A stretch of 64,000 bases of DNA. Origin: Rotaria macrura. Its lineage: Eukaryota > Rotifera > Eurotatoria > Philodinida > Philodinidae. The notes under the pieces are model-generated. The model made no database searches. It was not told where the DNA came from and worked only from the letters and a program-made list of their open reading frames with translations. The stretch covers positions 20,112-84,111 of the forward strand of contig OENT01000699.1 of NCBI GenBank assembly GCA_900239685.1. The letters are read 5' to 3'. A program made the position numbers and the translations under genes. Positions 51,001 to 63,545 of this stretch are shown one piece after another. Every line of letters begins with the position of its first letter. Position 1 is the first letter of the stretch.

Positions 51001-51333
51001 ACACACAACAGAAGAAATGAGAAGGGGACCACTAAAGTGACGACACACCGCTAGGGGTGTCGTTACTTTCATTTTCCTTTGGGGAAGGAAAGCTTTTTAA
51101 CCTTCAAGTTTTCTTTAGAAGGAAGCAAATTCAAATACTTTCTTTACCATTTTTCATAATTTATGGAAGAAAATTATGCAACTGATGCTGCTTAATTCAA
51201 AAAAATACTTTTAAAAACTCAAAAGGAGACTTTAACTTTCCCTCGAAAGGAATGGAAAAGTGCCACTCCTATACACCGTACCATCTTACTGAGTAAATAA
51301 TACCCATCCCACAGTGATAAAACATCAAATTAT
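48009..51333. other. Non-coding stretch, no gene recognised
   Basis: About 3.3 kb of AT-rich sequence upstream of MUL1. It should hold the MUL1 promoter near 48009-48300. Open frames at 49016-49222 and 50836-51072 have no family signal. A few GC-richer patches (49150-49200, 51040-51110) look like fragments of old repeats. Confidence 0.5.
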
Positions 51334-51638
51334 GGGAGATTTCAGTAGATTATAATCGTATTCTTCTGCACTAAAATTCGAATTATAGTTGGGATTGAAA
51401 TCGTCGAAACCAACGATAATTCGATTTTTAATCAAACAATAATCTTGAAAATCCGGTAAAATTTTGATTAAAATCTTACTAAATCCAGATCATATGATTT
51501 TAATCAAAATTTTACCGGATTTTCAAGATTATTGTTTGATTAAAAATCGAATTATCGTTGGTTTCGACGATTTCAATCCATTATGATTTGAATTTTGGTG
51601 CAGAAAAATACGATTATAATTCCCTCAAATCTCCCACC
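51334..51638. mobile_element. Near-perfect hairpin MITE-like element
   Basis: Arms 51393-51475 and 51496-51578 are perfect inverted complements over 83 bases by eye, separated by only 20 bases. Similarity continues with a few mismatches to the outer ends (ATGGGAGATTT on the left, AAATCTCCCAC on the right), giving arms of about 140 bases. The element is AT-rich and has no open frame. The structure is typical of a young palindromic MITE. A transcript would form a long double-stranded hairpin. Confidence 0.88.
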
Positions 51639-54600
51639 ATCCAATATTTTTTCATTGAGATGCAGGCCTTATTTCGAAACAATGGGCATTGTAATGCATT
51701 ATTTTACTATGCAACCGCAACGGATGCAATTACATGATAATGCAACCCAAATAATGCATTATAATTCATGATTCGCTTAAATGCATTACAATTAATTGTA
51801 AAAACAATGCATTTTAATGTATTTATTCTGCTTAGATTATCATGCGATTGCAACTGTCGACAACTCTCTGTATCGCAATATATCTAAACTAGTCTCTAAC
51901 CTGGACATCCAGGAAACGGCTTATATTCCAGTTAATTAAGATGTGCGTTTCTCTGTTCTTGTTTTGACATCCACGATCACCTAAGAGAAACATAAAATAC
52001 CCATTGAATACCTAAAATCTACATATAGGTACTCCTGGGGCGCCAAAGACTTCTCTATACCATGTTGTTGATTCTGTTGGAGTATACGTGAGTTTCGGTT
52101 TGGTGTGTGTATGTGTTCCTGTAGTTATTTGCCTTGAAACTCTGATGGACCCACATCTTCGCACTGACACTTCAAATATTCATCGTCGAATAAAAATGTA
52201 CACAAAGATAATAAAAATATAGTCTTTATTGAACAGCAATATATTCAATTAAAACAGGAAATTTAAATGAACATAGTATCATCGTACGCTTTAGTAGATT
52301 TTCGAACTATACTGGCCTCTTAACCATGGTCCCACTTTTGTGTTCGGTGCAGAATACACATGTCTATAGCAGCAGTTAGTAGTTAAATATGAATTTATTA
52401 CTGATAAACTACTTAAACCATTGAGAAAAAAGTTGCTTTTCATGATCTTTTTATGAAGGACTGCTTCGCACCGCCTTCTATAACAAGTGCCTTATCGGAA
52501 TATATGATGGACCTAGATCCGTTGTTAGTAGAAACGGCTTGTACTCAGCACTGTACACGCCCGTTAGATTTAAATGAATTTGTTGTGTTCAAAAATAATT
52601 TAAAAAATTATTATTTGTTTTTTATATGATCCTTATGACTCATCACTCACACAACAATTCAGCGGAATATTTTCTTTCTATCGAACAATCAGACAATGAT
52701 TCTTTTCTCTAGTTTGATTCAAAGAAGTAATCGTCATTGAAAAAAGAAAAGAAGTATACTAAAACAAGGTATCTAAACTACAGCAATATGTTTAAAGAGA
52801 AAAGTTTCAAAATAATTCTCATCGACCAGCGAAGACTTTAACGTAAAGCAGTTCTATCTTAAGCAAAGCAAAATCTCAATATTTGTTATTGAATATAAGA
52901 AGAAACCAAAGTAAATTAGAATACATCTGAACCGAAACACTAAAGAAATATTATTTGTATCAAGGAAATGAAAAGTAAAGTAAAAGAATATATTTCAGCT
53001 AAAAGAATATCAATATATCATAATTGATTAACGAGAAATATCGACTAAACAACTATGAAATTATTCTCTATTGAATAAAGAAACATGCGACTATGAGATA
53101 ATAGAAATACGGAAAAATATAATAATGTCGTTTTAAGGATAAAAATTTCTGAAAATAAATTTTTCACGAATTTACTGAGATTGGAAAACATTTCAACCAG
53201 AACTAATTCTGAAAACAAATGGCATAGAAAAGATCAAAAAAATACTGATCGAAAGATAAAAATATTGAAAGAAGAAATCAAAGTATCATTCGATGTTTTC
53301 CTTTTCGATCTTTTTATATGTCATGCATCAAAACAAATTCTGGAAAAAACAAACTTTGATCACGGCTCGTTTGGCCGACGATAAACGAGATATGACTATA
53401 TTGAAAATTCTTTAAAAGATGGATGTAAATAAACAAATTGGAGAAAGAATGCGAGAATTAAGAACTTTTTCATTGCATCAGGATGATTGATGAAGAATGC
53501 TCTGAAATAAAAGAAAAGTAGAGATACTTTTTTAGCTCTTATTCTAAACTGACCAACCACCATTTCAAACTGTATACGCTACCACTAAATAAAAAGTCAG
53601 TAAACTTTGACGTCCTTTTCAATAAAGTATCAAATAACTCACTCAAAAGTAGCGTTCCGAATAGAATTATAAAAAGAAAATGGTTTCGTCCACTTTTTTT
53701 TTATTGAAAAAAACATATCTGTACATTTTACCTTTGCAAGCAAAGGGTGTCAAAGTGTATATATCGAAAGTTACATTATGCTCCAGAAAGAAAATGTTTT
53801 TATTTTTATATCTGTTTATAAACAATATATTCTCTTCATGTTAAAAGAGGAAAGAAAAAATGTTGAATACTCTAAGTAAGAAAGAAATATAAAAGGTACC
53901 ACTGGGTGATAGTAAAAATGAAGAACAGAGTTCATGTCACGCAAAGTAAACTTTTCACGTCCACTGATATTAAAATTAACTGATATAAAAACCGATTTTT
54001 CGATGGAACTAAAATTGTTAATTTTGTAAACACTGTTCTGTGTACACTTTATTTTTGGCAGCAGGGTACAAAACAACGTGCGCTCGAAACTTACTAACGG
54101 TTCTGTACACTTCGATAATGCTTGTTATACATGCTATTCGTATCGCTGCTCAAAAAAAGATCTTAAAGTAAAAGTTAGGTTACTTTGTGCTTCATGTAAA
54201 ATTTTGATTTTATCAAACTTGATACGACAAATTCTAATTATTATAATGTGAAGCTTTTGCTGAATTTCAGCCGATTTGGGAAATCAACATAGCCATGAGT
54301 TATTTCGTGTTTGAAAATTATACCTGAGTACTGCATTGATTTTCAATGAAAATAATAGAAACAATGAGTTGGAATTAATTATATGCTGCTTTTTGGAAAA
54401 TAATGTGTCAATTTTGCATTATTTGTTCAGTATCGACTACGTGGGTTCCTTCGATGAACTCATTTTTTATGATCGACCTGCTCAAGTTTTTCTTCTACAC
54501 TCGGAATCAGATGAATAATAATAAATAAATTTCGCAGTAAATTAATATTAACATTCACTGATGCTATATTTCCCCAAAAATGCATCAATCACTTGAAAAA

Positions 54601-57600
54601 CTGATATCAGTTTTGTCGTTTTTCTTTTCTATCAATTGAAATGTTAAAAATTATAAAGATTCAGGTAAGCGTCATAATAAATAGATTATTTTCCTGGATG
54701 ATATTAAAACATATGTCTTGGGGTATTAAAGCATTAAAGTATCGTCATTGTCGAAAAATATCAAGATACAGTTCGTTTTATACATAAAGAAGATAATCTA
54801 ATTTTCAGGGAGTAATTAATTTTTTTCCTGTGTACACGTTCGAATTACTAATTTTTCGATTGATCTACTGGGAACATAAAAAGTAAAACAGGATAGAGTA
54901 ACTGAATTCTATAAATCCCTGATCGATAAACTGAACATTCTGTATGCGGAAGATTTCACATGAGAACAAATTTATATTAGAAAATAGTAATAAAGAACGT
55001 ACAAATGAAAAATAAAATAAACTAGAAGTACTTAAATGACTATCTGCGTGGTGGAACATTTTAAAAATCAATGTTTCTTGTTTTAAATGGCCCTGTTAAA
55101 AATTTTCAGAAAATTTTTGCAACTTACGAAAATCACTTTGTAATCATAATTTAATGATCCCATTATTTTTATTGTTACAAAGCTCATTATTCAAATGTCG
55201 ATATTACACTATACCATCAATCTAGAAATCAGAGGTTAAAGTTAATGTTTTACTTTTTAGTTTTCATCTTTTCAAAAAATTTTCCTTCATAGTATTGAAG
55301 ATTGATTTGTTTTCATTGTATTAGGAATACACATATATTCATACATCAATGTTATATTGATTGAATATCTTGCTATGATATATAAACGTAATTTAAATTA
55401 GATGCCCTTTTCCAATTTCGAAAATAAGTAGAAAACATTACAGTTCAACCGTGATATCAAAGTTTTCGTAAATCAAAAATTTTAATGCATTAAACTACTC
55501 ATGCGTTTTCTTCCAGCTTATTCGAGTATCATATGAATGATGACTATTAATAATGAATCTATGTCTATGTATATCGTTCTTCATTGATACCTTTAAGAAT
55601 GACCTTAGATGGTATTTCCACGTATTTCATTGACAGCAAAACTATTGTATGACGTAGTTTGATTGTAACAAAAAGTATAATTAAAACAGAGTGCATCATT
55701 GTGAAAACAAATCCCATGACGTGAGCCTGATGAGAATACCATGATTGTGATCTTGCCGTTGAAATTCTATCATATATGATCATGAAATTTCAAACAAAAA
55801 CACAAACTACATTTTTTGGTTCATAATTAGACTTTGCAGTACAAAAAGAAGAGAGGTTATTATATAAATGCGTTTTTTCTTTATGTAGAATAAGCAATGA
55901 ATTGAGAAGGTAAATGGTTTATGCAATTGCTAAGGATCATTGAATCTGTTTCTCGTATATGAAACGACTGCTTCAATTCACAATTACCAATTAACGATTC
56001 CTCCTTAGAGAAAAAGGCGCCCATGAAAAATTCAATATATAATATCTGGTCATTTGCATGTGTAGACTCATAATATTTCATTATAGTGTCAACAATAGCC
56101 ATACACTAGAAAAAAAAAACATTTCCACTAACCCTTAGGAAACATCTCTTAGTCACATTTGAACTAAGACAATGATCATAATCTATGACTGTGAATAAAA
56201 ACGAAGTCTCAATCACCATTAGTTATGATGCATTGAATCAAAAATCTATGAATAAGTGGTTCATATATCTCGCAGCTATACATTTTCATGGAGATATTTA
56301 AAGAGTAGAGTGTCAACTTTACTGTAATAGAATTCATTGTATGTCTTTTGATCATAACAACGATTTTTTAAGAAACTAAAGTTACCAACAATTTACTATT
56401 AAAATTTCGCAAAGATAGCTGCTTTAAACCCCGTTATTGTTCAATGTAATTGTTATACATGAAATATTATTCATCAACTATGTTCGAGTGTTTTTTAATC
56501 AAAGCTACGATAGTGACTGTAAAATGCACAAAACTGAGTACATCAGAATTTACGTTTCTCATGTTTCTTACATGATACGACAGATTCCATAACATATACT
56601 AATTTTGTCACATCCTTTCAGACAAGTACTTGTCACAGACGTCAGATTTTATGCAACTTTGGAAAAGCCATTATATTTTTTTTCTTTGCAATTCTGGAAG
56701 TGTGTTTTTCTTTTTAGTTCTTCGCATAAAATTTACTAAAAAAATGTGTCACAGAAGTTATTTTTCTCTAGTCTATGCTGTATCAAGAAAAGAAAAACTT
56801 ATTTCTTTCGATGTTCAGAAAAAGGGTTTCCTTATCAAGGTAAATAAAACTAGAAATATATTGTAAAATAATTTGAACATCATTTTTTCAGTTCTTTTCA
56901 ATAACCACAATTCAAAGACTAGGCCGATTCCGTGGGTAAGTGTGTACGTCACGTGTAGCCGTGTTAAAAGGGGCAGCAAAAAGAAACGATTTGCTGAAAT
57001 TCTCACGTGCTTAGATCGTATCATATAGCTGCCGTTTTGTAAACTATTACGATGGTAAAATGTTTTTAGTTAGTCTATCTTTTTGTTCATCGTGTTGTGC
57101 TACAGACGTATTACATCTGGTATCGGACACTTTATTCTAGGCTTCGTAAGTTTTATTCTTCGCCTCGTCTGAAAAATATGATGCATTGAAAACCTTGGCA
57201 TCGATTGGAGTACAAACGTTTTTTTTCTGACTCGAATCAGCATATCAGAATAATAAAATAAAAAGTATAATAGGAATTATTTTTGGTCACACAACGAGAT
57301 AACCAGTAAAAACATTGATGAGTTAAAATGATTTATTGTATTAGAATGCAACGCAGAGAAGACTAAGATGAATGTAATTATAGGATAGTTTCATTTCAAA
57401 CTCATATATTTAAGATAGTTACAAAGTTATCTTTTTTTAATGAATAATATCAGTATGACTTATTGAGCTGTATGAACGATGGCATTCAAAATGCAGAGTT
57501 GAAAGTTTAGCAAAAACAATTTAAATCTAACAATACTATTTTCACAGGAAAAAAAACATTCCCAATATGAATATCCCTACTTTCATTCTCTTCTGTGACA

Positions 57601-58625
57601 CGTGGAGTCTTAGAAATCTTCAATAGTTCATTGATAATTTAATAATTTAAGAAATCATCTATCTAAAGTAAATGCTATGGAAATGATACTACAGGGAACT
57701 ATATGATCCAATATGTCTTTACCCATCAGTTCAATTATGAATTAAAGTTAGTTTATCTGTTATCCTTTTCACTTCTAGAGATCTATACTACAAATTTATT
57801 CTATTTGATCGATGATAATATTCACATGAGCGAACGGTAGTCAAATTAAGAAACTTTCATCTCAGCATTTATATGGAAAACGTCTTTTTGTACATATTTT
57901 TTAGAATATTTCACAAAAGATTTTGAAATTTTATTATTCCCTTTTATGAAATGATGTGTGTTAACAAAAAGATGAATTGACTTATGTATGCTTCTGCAAG
58001 ACTAAAAAAATGAGTATAATAAAAAACAGAGATATGTAATATTACCATTGATTTATTTCTGAAGATTATTGAATAATTTGACAAAAAAATTTCACAGTCG
58101 ATAATAGATATTTGTCAAGATGTCTATTTAGAGACGCTGAAGTTTGATACAACAAAATTGACTACCTGTCTGCATGAACAACATTAGATTTTTATGTCCA
58201 AATGATGAGTACCATCTTTTTCAATTCATAAAAAGCTCACATAGCTTTTCGAAAAATGCACTCCGTCTATCCTTAGGATTAGATCTCATTTCATCAAAAA
58301 GATAAATTCTAACGCATCAATGAAGAATAGATTATATCATTTGATAAAAGTTCTTCGTCCTATCAATCAAGAACAGTGCCTATTTAGTTTTAGATAGATT
58401 AATCAAAACAATTTTATCCTGTGTCCCGAGAAGCATCAAGTAATAAAGTTGATTTATTACCCACACTTTCAACAATACATAGCATATTTTTTTTTAATGA
58501 ATATAGCAAAAAAAAATAAATTCCCCCTTACGTCACATGTATATACTTTTACAAAGTTTTAGATTAATAATATCGGAATATCAATAAGTTGTTTTTTAAG
58601 AAAATAGGTCAAGTCAATCATAGAT
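51639..58625. other. Long non-coding stretch between two hairpin elements
   Basis: Nearly 7 kb with no recognised gene. It contains a cluster of AATGCATT palindromes (51693-51813), a short exon-like segment at 52029-52087 and otherwise AT-rich sequence. Open frames such as 53181-53384, 53816-54076 and 55565-55783 are short, low-complexity and without family features. Confidence 0.5.
51693..51813. repeat. Cluster of AATGCATT palindromes
   Basis: The palindrome AATGCATT occurs at 51693, 51753, 51780 and 51806 within 121 bases, with related ATGCAA/ATGCAATT variants between. It lies directly after the hairpin element. Function is unknown; it may be the remnant of a repeat. Confidence 0.6.
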
Positions 58626-58998
58626 ACTCAAGCTGGTAAACATTTGGAAACACGTGGTTAAACGTTCAATCGGGAACCACGGTTGCGAGTTACTAATGCG
58701 CACTAGCAAAACGGAAAAATATGCGTTTTCTACGCAGAACTTTCACTTTCCGAGCGTGAAAATAGATCAAAGCTCTTATTCTAATCGTTAAAGCGCACAA
58801 TTATTCGACAGCTTAAAAACAAATGCATTTAAAAGCTCAGAATAAGAGCTTTGATCCGTTTTCACACACTTGGAAATTGAAAATTCTGCGTAAAAAAGCT
58901 TGTTTCTTGCGTTTTGTAAATGAGCTTTAGTAACTACCAATCGCAGTTCCCGCTTGAATGTTTAACCGGGTTTTTCCAAATATTTGCCTGCTTGGATA
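58626..58998. mobile_element. Older fold-back element with diverged inverted arms
   Basis: Left arm about 58626-58786 and right arm about 58834-58998 are inverted copies with clear but imperfect similarity. Conserved blocks include ATCAAAGCTCTTATTCT against AGAATAAGAGCTTTGAT near the centre, ACGCAGAA near the middle and GGTTAAAC/CATTTGGAAA near the outer ends. The loop is about 45 bases. It is GC-richer than its surroundings and has no open frame. The sequence differs from the other two hairpins, so it is a separate family. Confidence 0.75.
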
Positions 58999-61900
58999 TC
59001 GAGCTAACCGCTTTAGATTACGCTCTTTCATTAAAATTTAATTTTTCGACGAAACGAGAATCTTCCATTGCTAGATAGACGCTACTTTTTTTGTAAGTAC
59101 TATGAGAATACATTTATGCTATGAGTGGTAGATCACTAAACATTGAATAAAAGAATAATGCGATCTCAACTGTGGATAAAAGAAGTAGACTAAGGGAAAC
59201 GTCTTTCCTTTGAACTAGAATTGCTTCCTTGCGCATAATGTTGTAAAACATAGAGGAGCAATAGAACGAAAAAATAAAATCATATATAAAACTTAATTGT
59301 AACTTTGTAATACGGTTGGTAGGAAAAAAATGAAAGTAGAACAAAAAAGTTGTTGAGTATTGGATTTAGTTACATTCAATATCTATTTTGTATGAGAAAA
59401 TTTTTCCAATACTTTATCGAATATTAAGGTAGATTTACCCTTTACAAACAAATGATTATGTCATAATGTTTAGTACAATACAAAAAAGGGCGGAGAAATA
59501 CTTATTTGTGCTTTCAATACTATAACTTTTTAACTTGAGTCACTTAAAATCGATGTAGTTATTGTTAGCAATCATAATAACGATCGTTGCTCTTCTTCGT
59601 TACTTTGATGCCATTTTTCTTGAGATAATGCTTTATTACTTTTATATTCTTTGTCAAATGGTTTAGACAAAATTCTTTTCATTTCTGTTTTTCGATGACA
59701 CTTCTGTTTAAGAGATTTAGAACTCGTTTTCATCTTGAAGTTGCTAAAGATTGGCAGGTAAAAGAAAGAGATTGGTTCTTATTCATGGAATGATGATTGA
59801 TCAGTCATGATTCAATAAAGAAGAGTATTCCTACTAGTCTATTCTTATTCATAAAAATAAATTTTATCGTATCATTAGTGGTCTACAAGTAAATAAATGC
59901 AACTGAATCAAGTTTAAGAATATGCTTTTCTCCTTTGATCCACTTCAATTGTTTAAGGTCTTTAATTAAATTAGCTTTACAATAGGGATAGATAATTTAA
60001 CTTTTTTTCCACCTCTACATATCAGATGCAAAAGGCTGAGCAAGTACATACGAGATTTTAGTTTACTCACCCCGTTGAACTTTCTTTAATCTCAACCGAA
60101 AAAAAAACGCTTTTTAATGAGGGCCAACTGAGATATTCTCCAAAAAAGTGACCTCTACTTTTTCAAAAAACAAATCTCACTCTACATTTTTCAGTATATT
60201 GTAAATTTCCCCAAAACCATCAAAGATTAAGGCTGGCAATTAATACCAACTGTATAACTTTTTCTTTTATATATAGTGTGAAAGTTTGAATCAAATCAGA
60301 CAACTCGTTGAAAAGTTATACAGCAGACAAGTCTCAAAATGTCACTTTACAAATTAAATATACAGGCCTTTTTTTTTGAAAGTCCTCCTGTTTTTCATCT
60401 GAACGAAAGTGTCAAAAGAGCGAAAGGTTTCTACCATTTCGATACTCCAACAGTCCTCTTTCTTCCCTTGTACTCTGCGTATCATCACCACTACCAGAGG
60501 CGGCACTCGATGACAGACTATATCACTTAATTAACAGCTTACAAGTGTCTGTCATATGGTGTAAGCGTTATGCTAGACAATAAGGAAAGATTAAAATTTA
60601 AATAAAATACACATTGCCATCCAATTTCAAACGATGTTAAATCAGTACTATGTTCATTCTTTCCTCATGTTTTACTACGGTCAGAATATGTGCTTTTCTT
60701 TCGATGAGCTATAAAAAATATACTTTTTTTTAGTATATCTCTTATTAGTAAGCGACAGTACGATCTAGACAACTGAAATTTGGTGTGTATATGGAACGCC
60801 TAGGATGGAGTAGTAGAATCAATGTACCTAAAGCGAATGGATATTTCATACGTCTTCATTATAGAAAAATAAAAATAAAAACCATTCACTTCATGTGTAA
60901 TGCTCACAAAGCGAACGGCGAGTCGTTCTGTTTTTATTCAATAAAAACTTGAAACAAGCATTGATCAAGCTGAGCCACTAGAATATGATAGAGCAAAAGA
61001 TAACGAATCGATTGATATAAAATTCAACCAGTATTTATAAAACTATCAAGGAGCAATCAATGAATTACGCATTTTTTCGCTCATCTCTGCTGGCCCGTTT
61101 GTTTTTGGAACATGTATAGAAAACCAACATTTATAATTTTCAACCTCTGATTTCTCAACTATTCTTATCGTTGGAAATTATTGATTCACATGAGCAGATG
61201 GAGGATTTTTTTTTCTTTCCCATGATATAATAATAATACTTTTCTTAGTGAAAAGTGAGTGAGATATTACAGTTATAATGAAGACGTATGAAATAATCGT
61301 TCGCTTTAGTTTCATTGACTCTACATAAGAAAATTATCTAAGTCAAACATGGCGGTAATTAAATCATATATATATTATCCATGATTTTTCTTGTCCATAT
61401 ATTTTAATAGAAACAGATGTTTATTTATTCCTTATCAAGGATATGTTTGACATACATCTGATTGAGTAGATAAGAAACTATCTGTTTATACCAAGCCAAT
61501 AAAAAGATTGATAATTCTATAAGATTCTTGACTTTTTCACTTCACGTTCTTTAGGAAGAAATCGTGACAGAATCTTTCTCTCTCATGATTTTATTATTGA
61601 CCTATCCCATGAAATTTCTGCCACGAAAGCACAAGTGTCCTTGAAATTCTTGAAATTCGCCTTTATCTTGTGAAGCTTAAAAAGTTATGTACGCATATGG
61701 TAAGAGTTTCAGCTTGCACGAATATTTCTTCAAATAGAAATACGAGTTACAATGTTTGCTGTAAAATCGAAAATTTTGAAAAATTTTAAAAAACTTGAAC
61801 ATCATCCAATGTTGTCGTCCTTACTCTTTCAGCATTACAAGGATCAAAATTGATTCTGATTACATATTCTCGTCTCCCAAAGTGTGGCGCATTTTTCCAT

Positions 61901-62555
61901 ACTTGGATGGTTATTTTTCATTGCTCCAATAGAAGCTATTTTTGGGTTATTCTGGGACTGTTAATAGATATGAGGGTGCTCACACTTATTTTTCAAAAAT
62001 TGAAAATGGGCATATTCCACTGTTTCGTGGCATAGTACATTTTTTAGAGGAGAATTCGCTCTATTAAACCGTGTAATCTGAATTTCAGCCACAATGTAAA
62101 TTGTCGAGTTATACGCATAAATTTTCTTTTACGCATAATAGCTTCAGGTGATGATAATGCAAAATTCGAATAAATTTGTTTTTGACTCATTCATATATGG
62201 CTTGATAGCGCTTGGAAAGTGGACCACGAAAATGTAGTTTTTATTTTAAATTGCTTATTCTTTGACTGAAAAATCTTTAGAGAAAGTGAATACGTAACAG
62301 AAGTAGGATTTTTGACGATAAAATTGTTCTTTTGTAATAATTGTCAAATTTTCATTCCAACTAATCCATAAAAGGTTGTACTCTGAATCAGCATCAGAAA
62401 ATGGGTAAAACAGTGTATATCTCAACGGAATAGCAGTACTTTGGTTCTCACATTGAAGTAGAATTCGATGAATTGATCAAGCTTTTGTTTTTTTTTCTTA
62501 CTAGCACACTAAGTATCATCCATTTATTCATCGTATTGTACGATTCCATTCAATA
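58999..62555. other. Mostly non-coding stretch before the last gene
   Basis: About 3.5 kb holding one small open frame of interest (59572-59733, minus) and a short inverted pair (CTGTATAACTTTTTC at about 60250, GAAAAGTTATACAGC at about 60311). The remainder shows no recognisable gene. The promoter of the downstream gene should lie at its right end. Confidence 0.5.
59572..59733 (-). CDS. Small Lys/Glu-rich open frame, possible gene or exon remnant
   Basis: 53 codons beginning MKTSSKSLKQKCHRKTEMKR and ending NEEEQRSLL. Unlike other short frames here it is highly charged and hydrophilic, and an acceptor-like TCTTTAG lies 10 bases before its ATG. I do not recognise the family. It could be the only exon of a small nuclear or RNA-binding type protein, a terminal exon of a longer gene, or a relic. 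Confidence 0.3.
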   Translation of the reverse strand: MKTSSKSLKQKCHRKTEMKRILSKPFDKEYKSNKALSQEKWHQSNEEEQRSLL

Positions 62556-63545
62556 ATGGAAAGCAAAAACAGAAGAAAATGGTTTGGTATTCTTATGTCT
62601 ATATTTGTCATCAGTCTCATCGCTTGTAATTATTCACTAACATCACATTCATCCGCTATCACGTCGATACGAACACAGATTATAGCAGAAACATTACAAG
62701 AAAATCAAATTGAACGTGTTTTAATAATTTATGTGTGGGCTAATACAGATGTTCAGTCGCTTGGTAATCTTCAATTTTTTATTCACCACGGTGTTAATAG
62801 TTCTCAACCAGTCGATTACTACTTTATTTTGCAGAATCTCAATGGAACAGTAGTGAATGAGTCACTTTTACCATTACTACCATCTAATGCACATTATATT
62901 CAACATGAAAATCAGTGTTATGATTTCGGTACAGTTGGATGGTTTTTATCGAAAAATATAACGGATACAACTTTGTATAAATATTTCATATTAATGAATG
63001 CATCAGTACGAGGACCGTTTTTCGTTACTTATTTTCATAGTACTTCTATGTGGTGGTTCGAGGTGTTTACTAAACGTTTAAATGATGAAATCAAACTAGT
63101 TGGTTCAACAATCAACTGTGATCAAAAACCACATGTACAAAGTTATGTGTTAGTTACTGATCGACTTGGATTTGCAATATTAACGAGTAAAAAAAGTGGA
63201 ATATTTAATTGTCATGCGAACTATCATGATGCTGTTTATAATGGAGAAATCGCTGCCAGTCAACTTATACTAGATGCTAATTACCAAATAGCATCGTTAC
63301 AAACGAAATATCAAGGATATGATTTCCGGAAAAAAGAATTTAGGAATTGTAATCATGGATATAGTCCGATATATCACGATAACGCTATTGATGGTATCAG
63401 TCATGATCCATACGAACTAGTATTTGTAAAATATAAAGGCAATCCACCATTCGATACTAATCTTGAACGACGTGCATTTATATACCAGAAATGGTTGAAT
63501 GAGCGTCCAAACAACGTCAGAAAAAATCCAGTAGCTGTGAAATAG
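62556..63545 (+). CDS. Intronless type II membrane glycosyltransferase-like protein
   Basis: A 329-residue single-exon protein. Residues about 9-28 (WFGILMSIFVISLIACNYSL) form one N-terminal signal-anchor after a basic tip (SKNRRK), predicting a Golgi/ER type II protein with a lumenal domain. Lumenal features: VLIIYVWANTDVQSLGNLQF, several N-glycosylation sequons (NSS, NGT, NES, NIT, NAS), the block LMNASVRGPFF, LVGSTINCDQKPHVQSYVL and the C-terminal SHDPYELVFVKYKG. The pattern (N-S/A-S-V-R-G-P-F; K-L-V-G-x-T-I-N-C; H-V-Q-S) resembles an uncharacterised glycosyltransferase-like family I recall from algae, plants and protists. No catalytic residues can be named. The lack of introns, when nearly all neighbours have several, and its isolation suggest either retroposition or horizontal acquisition, both common explanations in bdelloids. 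Confidence 0.65.
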   Translation: MESKNRRKWFGILMSIFVISLIACNYSLTSHSSAITSIRTQIIAETLQENQIERVLIIYVWANTDVQSLGNLQFFIHHGVNSSQPVDYYFILQNLNGTVVNESLLPLLPSNAHYIQHENQCYDFGTVGWFLSKNITDTTLYKYFILMNASVRGPFFVTYFHSTSMWWFEVFTKRLNDEIKLVGSTINCDQKPHVQSYVLVTDRLGFAILTSKKSGIFNCHANYHDAVYNGEIAASQLILDANYQIASLQTKYQGYDFRKKEFRNCNHGYSPIYHDNAIDGISHDPYELVFVKYKGNPPFDTNLERRAFIYQKWLNERPNNVRKNPVAVK

